NCBI GenBank assembly: GCA_019912905.1
Contig: JAIOHO010000924.1
Location: forward strand, 1-12,628
DNA from: Anaerolineae bacterium
Lineage (GTDB): Bacteria; Chloroflexota; Anaerolineae; Aggregatilineales; Phototrophicaceae
DNA length: 12,628 nucleotides
Reading direction: 5' to 3'
Shown here: in pieces, positions 5,002 to 11,456 of the stretch
How the letters are laid out: each line of letters opens with the position of its first letter
Position numbering within the stretch: the stretch's first letter is position 1
Notes under the pieces: generated by a model
Told to the model about the DNA's origin: nothing
The model's database searches: none
What the model saw: the letters and a program-made list of their open reading frames with translations, nothing else
Program-made: the position numbers and the translations under genes

Positions 5002-6993
5002 TTGAGTAACGACCTGCAAAACCTGGCGATTAATACGATCCGCACGCTGGCGATGGATGCCGTTCAGAAAGCGAACAGCGGTCATCCTGGCCTGCCGATG
5101 GGTGCAGCGCCGATGGCGTATGCCCTGTGGACCCGCCACCTGCGCCATAATCCCCACAATCCGAAGTGGATCAACCGCGACCGTTTTGTCCTCAGCGGCG
5201 GGCATGGTTCCATGCTGCTGTATGCGCTGCTGTACCTGACCGGTTATGACGTATCGCTGGATGACCTGAAACAGTTCCGGCAGTGGGGCAGCAAAACCCC
5301 CGGCCACCCCGAATATGGTGAAACCCCCGGCGTGGAGACGACGACTGGCCCTCTGGGGCAGGGTGCCGCCAATGCGGTCGGCATGGCGCTGGCCGAAGCG
5401 TTCCTCGCCCAACACTTCAACCGGGATGGCCTCAACGTCATCGATCATTACACCTATGCCCTGGTCAGCGATGGCGACTTGCAGGAAGGGCTGTCCGCCG
5501 AGGCAGGCTCGCTGGCGGGTTTGTGGGGCCTGGGCAAACTGATTTATCTGTACGACAACAATCACATCCAGCTCGATGGGCCGACCGAGATGGTGTTTAA
5601 GGAAGATGTTCTCAAGCGCTATCAGGCTTACGGCTGGCACACGATCGACGTCGAAGATGGCAATAACGCGGAAATGGTCAGCGCGGCCATCGTCGAGGCC
5701 AAAAATGTCAAAGACCGACCGACCATCATCTCCATTCATACGACGATCGGCTTTGGCAGCCCCCACAAGGCCGGGACCAGCGAGGCACATGGGTCGCCGC
5801 TGGGCGCGGAAGAAGTCAAGCTGACCAAAGAAGCGTTGGGTTGGCCGCAGGAAGATTTTTACGTGTCCGGCGACGCGCTGGAGCATTTCCGGGAGGCGGT
5901 GGAAAAAGGCGCGGTGCAGGAACGCACCTGGCAGACCGTGTTCGACCAATGGGCGGCGAAATACCCGGAACTGGCGCAGGAATGGGATCTGGTCATGAAC
6001 GGTCTGCTGCCCGAAGGCTGGGACGTCGATCTGCCGACCTACACTTCCAGCGACAAGGCCGTGGCGACCCGCGTCACCAATGGGGTGGCGATCAATGCCA
6101 TCGCCAGGCACGTGCCGACCTTCATCGGCGGCGATGCGGACCTGGCTGGCAGCACGCGCACCCTGATCAGCGGCGCGGAATACACCGGGCCTCAGCATCC
6201 CGCAGCGCGCAATCTGCGCTTCGGCGTACGCGAACACGCGATGGGGTCCATCGTCAACGGCCTGGCCCTGCACGGTGGCATTATCAAACCCTATTCTGCG
6301 ACCTTCCTGACCTTCAGCGACTATATGCGGCCCGCCATTCGTCTGGGGTCGCTCATGAAGATCCCGACGGTGTACGTGTTTACCCACGACAGCATTGGCC
6401 TGGGCGAGGATGGCCCCACGCACCAGCCCATCGAGCATTTTGCGGCTTTGCGGGCCATTCCCAACCTGACGGTCATTCGCCCAGCGGACGCCAACGAGAC
6501 GGTGGCCGCATGGCACGTGGCGATGACCCTGGACGGTCCAGTGACGCTGATTTTCACCCGCCAGAACCTGCCGGTACTCGACGGTGCCGAGTCGATTCAC
6601 GCAGGCGTGGCGCGCGGCGCGTATGTGCTGGATGACTGCGACGGGACGCCCCAGGTGATTCTGCTGTCCAGCGGCAGTGAAGTCCACATCGCCCGGGAAG
6701 CCTGCCAGCGCCTGCGCTCGGAGGGAATCCAGGTGCGGTTGGTGTCGATGCCCTCCTGGGAACTGTTCGACGCGCAGGACGCCGCTTATCGCGAAAGTGT
6801 CCTGCCCGCTGCGGTCACGGCGCGGGTCAGCATCGAAGCCGGGGTGACCCAGGGCTGGCATAAATATGTCGGCAGCCAGGGCATCGCCATCGGATTGGAC
6901 CGGTTCGGGGCCAGCGCGCCGTATCAGGTCATCTACGAAAAACTGGGCCTGACGCCGGATGCGGTGGTTCAGGCGGCCAAACGCCTGCTGTAA
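5002..6993 (+). CDS. tkt: Transketolase
   Basis: Transketolase moves two-carbon ketol units between sugar phosphates in the non-oxidative pentose phosphate pathway, using thiamine diphosphate and a divalent metal in the cytosol. The protein is full length (663 residues) and all landmarks are present. The N-terminal domain has SGHPGLPMGAAP (H28), LSGGHGSMLLY (H68) and the cofactor motif SDGDLQEG, with D157 and N187 (YDNNH) as expected metal ligands. The substrate loop HKAGTSEAHGSPLG follows. The middle domain has GDADLAGS, FGVREHAMG with catalytic E411, and DSIGLGEDGPTHQP (464-476) with D470 and H474. The C-terminal domain ends in GLTPDAVVQAAKRLL. In the cofactor motif the first Gly of the usual GDG is Ser156, a mild change. 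Translation starts at TTG behind AGGAGG. A hairpin repeat begins 4 nt after the stop. Confidence 0.97.
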   Translation: MSNDLQNLAINTIRTLAMDAVQKANSGHPGLPMGAAPMAYALWTRHLRHNPHNPKWINRDRFVLSGGHGSMLLYALLYLTGYDVSLDDLKQFRQWGSKTPGHPEYGETPGVETTTGPLGQGAANAVGMALAEAFLAQHFNRDGLNVIDHYTYALVSDGDLQEGLSAEAGSLAGLWGLGKLIYLYDNNHIQLDGPTEMVFKEDVLKRYQAYGWHTIDVEDGNNAEMVSAAIVEAKNVKDRPTIISIHTTIGFGSPHKAGTSEAHGSPLGAEEVKLTKEALGWPQEDFYVSGDALEHFREAVEKGAVQERTWQTVFDQWAAKYPELAQEWDLVMNGLLPEGWDVDLPTYTSSDKAVATRVTNGVAINAIARHVPTFIGGDADLAGSTRTLISGAEYTGPQHPAARNLRFGVREHAMGSIVNGLALHGGIIKPYSATFLTFSDYMRPAIRLGSLMKIPTVYVFTHDSIGLGEDGPTHQPIEHFAALRAIPNLTVIRPADANETVAAWHVAMTLDGPVTLIFTRQNLPVLDGAESIHAGVARGAYVLDDCDGTPQVILLSSGSEVHIAREACQRLRSEGIQVRLVSMPSWELFDAQDAAYRESVLPAAVTARVSIEAGVTQGWHKYVGSQGIAIGLDRFGASAPYQVIYEKLGLTPDAVVQAAKRLL

Positions 6994-6997
6994 GACG

Positions 6998-7028
6998 AAG
7001 GATTGCGGGGGTGGGCGGACCCGCCCCT
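6998..7028. repeat. GC hairpin repeat, copy B, after transketolase
   Basis: It begins 4 nt after the transketolase stop. AAGGATTGC (6998-7006) and GGGGGTGGG (7007-7015) match copy A at 4340-4358 apart from one inserted A in copy A. The hairpin here is GGGCGG (7013-7018) and CCGCCC (7021-7026) with a 2-nt centre, ending in CCCCTA. It separates the transketolase gene from the small membrane protein gene. It may weaken read-through transcription, but there is no T tract. Confidence 0.6.
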
Positions 7029-7071
7029 ATTCCTGAACCACACACGCTCCGGTCAGACCCTTGAGGGAGGA

Positions 7072-7500
7072 ATGGAGGGGAGCCAGACGGCGGCGCAGCT
7101 TGCGGACCTCGTGCTGATTGCCCTGATAGGCTTTGGCCTGTTCACGGCGCTGGGCATCTATGCGGCGCGGCGCACCCGGATGCCCCTCGATGATCGTCAC
7201 CCGGATGTCCATCTTCCGCTGCGCTTCCAGGGAACCGGCGAAGCTCGCCTGGAGGCGGAGAGGCTCATTGAGAGTACCTACCGCATCGACTATCAGTTTC
7301 CTGGGGACAGCCTCATCAAAGTGGAATTGATTCAGTGCGCGACGGGCGACAGCACTACGATTTTGCTTAAGCGCGGGAAAGGGGTCGATTCGTTCGTCGT
7401 GAATCGGGCTGGTCGGCATCTGCTGCGGGTGGAGCCGCTGCGTGAGGATGTTGCCTGGAAATTCGAGATCAGGCCGGTGGGCCGCAGATCCTCCCCCTGA
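7072..7500 (+). CDS. Small single-pass membrane protein of unknown function
   Basis: This 142-residue protein is not recognised. One hydrophobic helix lies at about residues 12-33 (DLVLIALIGFGLFTALGIY), followed by the basic stop-transfer sequence AARRTR. The positive residues suggest that the N-terminus is outside and the remaining 105 residues are cytoplasmic. The soluble part has alternating hydrophobic residues (YRIDYQF, LIKVELIQC, STTILLK, SFVVNRAGRHLLRVEPL, AWKFEIRPV), which suggests a compact beta-sandwich. The ATG at 7072 is chosen because a purine-rich GAGGGAGGA runs straight into it and it precedes the membrane segment. An in-frame TTG at 7003 would start inside the repeat after transketolase and encode a Pro-rich leader. 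The gene is 78 nt downstream of the transketolase gene, so co-transcription is possible, and it converges on acpS with a 22-nt gap. Confidence 0.6.
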   Translation: MEGSQTAAQLADLVLIALIGFGLFTALGIYAARRTRMPLDDRHPDVHLPLRFQGTGEARLEAERLIESTYRIDYQFPGDSLIKVELIQCATGDSTTILLKRGKGVDSFVVNRAGRHLLRVEPLREDVAWKFEIRPVGRRSSP

Positions 7501-7522
7501 ATACCAATTTTGCCCGACACGC

Positions 7523-7885
7523 TTATGTGGCGACTGCAACGGCAGAGGCATAGGCCCGGTTATGCGTCAGGCTGATGTCCCACTCCGTCAGCCCCAGTTC
7601 GGCAGCCTCAGCCGCCGCCGCGCCGTGCAGATGCAGAGTCGGGCGACCTCGCGGGTTATTACAGCGCACCTCGATGTCGCGCCAGCTCACATCGCCGATG
7701 CCGGTGCCGAGCGCCTTGGCAACGGCTTCTTTGGCGGCCAGCCGTGCGGCCAACCGGTGCGGTTGATCGCCACAGTCTTCGCGTTCGCCGGGGGTAAAAA
7801 AGCGGTTGAGGAAACGCTCACCCAACCGGGCAATGCCTGCCTCCACCCGCTCAATCTCGATGGAATCAATGCCGCAGCGGATCAT
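7523..7885 (-). CDS. acpS: Holo-[acyl-carrier-protein] synthase
   Basis: AcpS transfers the 4'-phosphopantetheine arm of coenzyme A to a serine of apo acyl carrier protein, activating it for fatty acid synthesis in the cytosol. The 120-residue length is normal for the family. The first block, MIRCGIDSIEIERVE, carries the metal-binding D7. FFTPGERE (29-36) and RLAARLAAKEAVAKALG (44-60) follow, the latter with the second metal ligand E53. The last block is WRDIEV, GRPTLHLHG and WDISLTHNRAYASAVAVA. The ATG at 7885 places the conserved MIxGIDxxEI at the very start and has AAAGGGG 5 nt upstream; in-frame sequence further upstream reads as non-conserved intergenic DNA. A TACACT -10-like element lies upstream, with no clear -35. 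It is divergent from the gene at 8032. Confidence 0.95.
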   Translation of the reverse strand: MIRCGIDSIEIERVEAGIARLGERFLNRFFTPGEREDCGDQPHRLAARLAAKEAVAKALGTGIGDVSWRDIEVRCNNPRGRPTLHLHGAAAAEAAELGLTEWDISLTHNRAYASAVAVAT

Positions 7886-7970
7886 CGCCGCCCCTTTCCT
7901 GCGCGTCATGCTGGACCGAATGCGCCCAGTGTACCGCATCCGCCGGGACTGCCGTATGCCGGATTTCCCC

Positions 7971-7998
7971 TCGACAAACCCGACCGGGCAGTTACAAT
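7971..7998 (+). promoter_or_regulatory. Sigma70-type promoter for the secreted protein/glycosyltransferase pair
   Basis: TCGACA (7971-7976) and TACAAT (7993-7998) each match the -35 and -10 consensus at five of six positions, with a 16-nt spacer. Transcription would start near 8005. This gives a leader of about 27 nt to the ATG at 8032 but only about 9 nt to the ATG at 8014, supporting the later start. Confidence 0.5.
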
Positions 7999-8031
7999 CG
8001 CTCCGATCCTTCGATGATTGAGAGTGCCGCG

Positions 8032-9366
8032 ATGCGCCATTGGATGCTTGGATTAGGGGTAGGGTTGTGGGCCGCGTTTGTTTTCGGTGGAGTGACCGCA
8101 CAGACGGATGATCTGGCCGCGGAAGAGGTGCAGGTCACGAATCATCTCGACCTGTTTGGCCTGGAACAGTCGTTTGCGATCGGCACCCTATCCAACGAGA
8201 GCGCTGACGCCTACCAGAATATCCGCCTTTCCGCCGAAGTGTACGACGCTGATGAAAATCTGATCGGCGAGGGATTAGGGTATCTGGTGCGGGCCTGCGG
8301 TGAGGCGCTGGATGCGGATTTCGCCTTGCAGCCCGATCAGCGTGCACCCTTCAGCGTGCAGCTCGACCTGTTTGAAGCGGATGTGCTCATCGACCGGGTC
8401 GAGATTATCGCGCAGGGGGAAACGACCCCTGCCACCCTCACCGCAGCAGCGGGCGATTTGCCCGGCATCACGCGCCTGTCGAGTGCCGAAGTGGTGGATG
8501 TTGAATGGATCGACGGCGACTCGCTGCGTTACAGCAGCGGCTGCTGGCGCGACGTGTTCACCAACCGTGCGTGGTTCGAATATCACCGATCCAGCGGAAT
8601 CACCGAACCCATCACCCACCCGCGTGCGGCGGACGTGACCGATGCGCTGCGCGCCGCCATCCGCCTGGATGATCCGGCGCTGTTCAACCGCTCATTTTTC
8701 AGCTTTGCGCCAGGGGGCCGCCGGGCCGTGTATCAGACCGACCTCAACACCCTGGCGACAGTGGAGCCGGACGGCTCGTTCGTGCGGGTGCTCTATGACG
8801 AGTTGTTCAACATCAGCCTCCAGGGTATCAACTGGCACAAGAATTCCGGCACGTTCCTGGCCTATTATCACGGCGGTTATGGCGACGAGGTGCGCTATCT
8901 GGTTGCTAACGCCGATGGGCGGCAGTTCAGCCAGCATCCGATGGTGGCGCTGCCCTCGATCAGTGTGCCCGGCTTTGCCGCCAACGGGCGCGGGGTCGTC
9001 ATCACCACGACGGGCGACGCTGGGACCGGTTATTATCTCAAGCCGACGACCACCGACAACCTGATCCCCATGTTTGAAGCCGAGCCGCCGGGCAACAACT
9101 GGCCTGCGCCGTTTTATGAAATCACGCCGGAGGGCAGCCGCTGGATTTACATCGCCCGTCCGGTGGAGGGCGAAGCGCGCTTGCAATGTTACAACCCGGA
9201 TTCGCGACAGCTTCATGACCTGACGGCTCTGCCGCTGAACCTGGCGACGGACGAACGCGGCTGGCTGTGGCTGTCCCCTGATAATCAGACCCTGGCCCTG
9301 GCTGCCAATGGGCTGAACGGCGGCCTGTGGTGGATCGACCTGACGCAGTTCGAGGCATGTGATTGA
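8032..9366 (+). CDS. Secreted FxLYD-like / beta-propeller-like protein of unknown function
   Basis: This 444-residue protein begins with a signal peptide (MRHWMLGLGVGLWAAFVFGG, probable cleavage after VTA at residue 23). Residues about 32-130 look like an FxLYD-type beta-sandwich: an initial TNHLDLFG strand, GTLSNESADAYQNIRLSAEVYDADENLIG, then a LQPDQRAPFSVQLDLF strand. The remainder, from about 220, has repeated units like FSFAPGGRRAVYQTD, INWHKNSGTFLAYYHG and WLWLSPDNQTLALAANG. These recall TolB/WD40-like propeller blades, but the repeats are degenerate and the call is tentative. The ATG at 8032 has GAGAG 7 nt upstream and starts the signal peptide; the in-frame ATG at 8014 lacks a Shine-Dalgarno. 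The stop overlaps the TTG start of the glycosyltransferase gene, so the two are translationally coupled and probably work together at the envelope. Confidence 0.68.
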   Translation: MRHWMLGLGVGLWAAFVFGGVTAQTDDLAAEEVQVTNHLDLFGLEQSFAIGTLSNESADAYQNIRLSAEVYDADENLIGEGLGYLVRACGEALDADFALQPDQRAPFSVQLDLFEADVLIDRVEIIAQGETTPATLTAAAGDLPGITRLSSAEVVDVEWIDGDSLRYSSGCWRDVFTNRAWFEYHRSSGITEPITHPRAADVTDALRAAIRLDDPALFNRSFFSFAPGGRRAVYQTDLNTLATVEPDGSFVRVLYDELFNISLQGINWHKNSGTFLAYYHGGYGDEVRYLVANADGRQFSQHPMVALPSISVPGFAANGRGVVITTTGDAGTGYYLKPTTTDNLIPMFEAEPPGNNWPAPFYEITPEGSRWIYIARPVEGEARLQCYNPDSRQLHDLTALPLNLATDERGWLWLSPDNQTLALAANGLNGGLWWIDLTQFEACD

Positions 9367-11360
9367 GTCGTCGTCCTGCCCTTGCATTGCAGTACATTCC
9401 CCTGGTGGCGATTCTGCTGCTGGCGGGGCTGCTGCGGCTGGGCTGGCCGGGGGTCAATTCCTTCGCGTTTGACGAAGCCCGCCTGAGCCTGATCTCGCTG
9501 GACATGGCTCGCGGCGGGCAGTTCGCGGCCCTGGGGATGCCCTCCTCGGTTGGCGTGCCCAACCTCCCGGCGGCGGCCTGGGTCTACAGCCTGCCGTATG
9601 TATTGTCACCTGATCCGCTGCTGGCGACCCAGTTCACCGGCGTGTTGAGTCTCCTGACTGTAGCCGGGACGTGGGGGTTAGCGCGGCGGGCCTGGGGCGT
9701 GTGGGCGGCGACTGTCGCCGCGCTGCTGCTGGCCGCTTCGCCCTATGCCGTCCTGTATTCACGCAGCATCTGGGCGCAGGATCTGCTGCCGGTGCTGGGT
9801 CTGGCCTGGGCCTGGACCGCTTTCCTGGGGGCCGCACAGGGACGCCGCTGGGCGATTGGCGCGCATGTGTTTCTGGCGGGGCTTGCCTTCCAGGTGCATT
9901 TTGCCGGGGCCGCGCTGATTCTGCCGACAGCCTATTTTTTCGTGCGCTTCCGCTGGTGGCGATATTGGCTTCCGGTCCTGATTGGCGGCGCAGTGGCGCT
10001 GCTGGCGCTGCTGCCGTTCGTGATGGAGGTGGCCTGCTGCCGACCGGACATCCTCGATCAGTATCGGTCGGCTCTGGGCGGCCCGGCGCAGATCGACCTG
10101 CTGGGCTGGGCGCAGCTTGGGCAGCTGGCGCTCGGCCTGGATTGGGGATTCCTGCTGCTCGGCGACCTCCAGCCGCCGGATTCCGTATGGGTCGCGCTAA
10201 TCGTGGCCGGGCTGCTGCCGGCCGGGTTGATCACGCTGATCGGCCTGCTGATTCGGGCGCGGCGTGTCCCTGAACCGCCTCGCGAGTCGGCGCTGCTGGC
10301 AGAGATCGTGCTGGCGTGGCTGGCGGCTTCCCCGCTGTTTTTCATGAGGCATGGCACGCCGGTCTGGGTGCATTATCACCTGGCGGCGCTGCCCGCGCTG
10401 GCGCTGCTGGCCGGGACCGGGACGCAGCTTGGGCAGGTGCTGCGGGGTGGAACGGCACGCCAAACCTCTCCCTGGGCGACGCGAGCGTCGCCCCTACCGC
10501 GTGGGCGGGCGGACTCTCTTTACCCCCTGTCGCTCACCGTCCTCACGCTGCTGGTCGCGCTGGCGTGGAGTGCACAGCTTGCCCAGGGATTCGATCGGGC
10601 CGGGCAGGTGGAAACGCCCAACGGCCTGGGAACGCCGCTGGCGGCAACGCGCCGGGCTGCGGCCAGCGTGCCGGAGGACCTGCCGGTGCTGTTCTTCACG
10701 CATGGCGATAATCCCGCGGTCGATGGCGAGGCGGCAGTGTTCGCCGCGTTATGGTGGGGGCGGGACTATCGCATCGTGCAGGGCGATTCGCTGCTGATTC
10801 TGCCGCCCTATCCGGCGGACCTGATGGCGACGCTGCGCCCGATTCAGGCCTGGGAGGAAATCGACTCTGCCGGACTGATCCAGGCTGCGCAGACTTTCCC
10901 GCGTCGTGCCGGGGCCGAACCGTTTATGGCGACGGAGTATGACGGCGCGACCAATCTGGCTGGATTCACGCTCCTGGATACGCCGATTGCGCTGACGGAT
11001 GGCGTGCAGTTGGAGGGTTGGAAGGCACGACGAGTCGGGCCGCGCCTGCGCATCTCGACCCTGTGGCGCGTGCTGGAGCTGCCCACACTGGGCACGATTC
11101 AGCAGTTCCATCACCTGCGCACAACCGAGACGCTCGACGCCGCGCCGCCGCTCGACATCTCCGATGTGCCGCTGTCGGCGCACCGCTGGCAGATAGGCGA
11201 CCGGCTGGTCGTGATGGGCGATTTTTTCGTGGACGAGGCCAGTTCATTCTGGGTCGATGTCGGCCACTACACCCTGCCGGACTTGCAGCGCATCCCCCGC
11301 GGCGACGGCGGTGACGGCCTGATTCGCCTGGGGCCATTCGAGAGCACGACGACTCGATAA
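9363..11360 (+). CDS. GT-C fold membrane glycosyltransferase, GT39/PMT (ArnT-like) family
   Basis: This 665-residue polytopic protein looks like the lipid-linked-sugar transferases of the GT39/PMT group. TM1 (residues 11-27) is followed by an extracytoplasmic loop with the acidic catalytic-type motif FAFDEARLSL (D37 E38). Many further TM segments run to about residue 405, including LYSRSIWAQDLLPVLGLAWAW and FLAGLAFQVHFAGAAL, both typical of these proteins. About 255 residues at the C-terminus form a soluble, presumably external domain. TTG at 9363 is the start: GAGG at 9352-9355 gives a 7-nt spacing, and a TGA lies directly upstream in frame. The start overlaps the previous stop by 4 nt (TTGA). 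A GC palindrome sits inside the frame at 10474-10493, encoding part of a Pro/Arg-rich loop (about residues 363-386) between two hydrophobic segments. The sugar donor and acceptor are unknown; protein or envelope-polymer glycosylation is plausible. Confidence 0.8.
   Translation: MSRRPALALQYIPLVAILLLAGLLRLGWPGVNSFAFDEARLSLISLDMARGGQFAALGMPSSVGVPNLPAAAWVYSLPYVLSPDPLLATQFTGVLSLLTVAGTWGLARRAWGVWAATVAALLLAASPYAVLYSRSIWAQDLLPVLGLAWAWTAFLGAAQGRRWAIGAHVFLAGLAFQVHFAGAALILPTAYFFVRFRWWRYWLPVLIGGAVALLALLPFVMEVACCRPDILDQYRSALGGPAQIDLLGWAQLGQLALGLDWGFLLLGDLQPPDSVWVALIVAGLLPAGLITLIGLLIRARRVPEPPRESALLAEIVLAWLAASPLFFMRHGTPVWVHYHLAALPALALLAGTGTQLGQVLRGGTARQTSPWATRASPLPRGRADSLYPLSLTVLTLLVALAWSAQLAQGFDRAGQVETPNGLGTPLAATRRAAASVPEDLPVLFFTHGDNPAVDGEAAVFAALWWGRDYRIVQGDSLLILPPYPADLMATLRPIQAWEEIDSAGLIQAAQTFPRRAGAEPFMATEYDGATNLAGFTLLDTPIALTDGVQLEGWKARRVGPRLRISTLWRVLELPTLGTIQQFHHLRTTETLDAAPPLDISDVPLSAHRWQIGDRLVVMGDFFVDEASSFWVDVGHYTLPDLQRIPRGDGGDGLIRLGPFESTTTR
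10474..10493. repeat. Perfect GC palindrome inside the glycosyltransferase gene
   Basis: GGGCGACGC and GCGTCGCCC form a perfect 9-bp inverted repeat with GA at the centre. It is flanked on the left by CTCTCCCT and on the right by CCTACC and GTGGGCGGGCGGAC (10501-10514). From memory, GTAGGGGCGACGC-type palindromes ending in CGCCCCTAC are common between genes in Chloroflexota and cyanobacteria. Here one lies in frame and contributes residues 371-377 of the protein. Confidence 0.75.
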
Positions 11361-11410
11361 CGATTGCCCACCGCCGCCCGTCCTCCGCCGCACAAACCTG
11401 TTGAAACCCC

Positions 11411-11416
11411 TATAAT
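11411..11416 (+). promoter_or_regulatory. Candidate -10 element upstream of the LysM protein gene
   Basis: A perfect TATAAT lies 41 nt before the ATG at 11457. The best -35, CGCACA with a 16-nt spacer, matches at only three of six positions, so the promoter is uncertain. It would give the LysM gene its own transcript, 97 nt after the glycosyltransferase stop. Confidence 0.35.
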
Positions 11417-11456
11417 GAAATTACGATTGAGTTTGAAACTTTGTGCAGGAGGAACG

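Noticed and set aside
4978..6861. 627-codon open frame antisense to transketolase
   Set aside because: It mirrors the codon bias of a high-GC gene, has no recognisable domain, and the transketolase frame is certain.
7003..7071. Upstream TTG start for the small membrane protein
   Set aside because: It starts within the hairpin repeat, has no Shine-Dalgarno and adds a non-conserved-looking leader; the ATG at 7072 is better.
7886..8101. N-terminal extension of AcpS by 72 residues
   Set aside because: It runs through the divergent promoter region into the next gene, and canonical AcpS begins at MIxGID.
8692..9387. 231-codon open frame antisense to the secreted protein
   Set aside because: Shadow frame, Gln/Arg/Val-rich, no start signal or domain; it overlaps a protein with a clear signal peptide.
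11401..11406. TTGAAA as a -35 for the TATAAT at 11411
   Set aside because: The spacing is only 4 nt, far too short for a sigma70 promoter.
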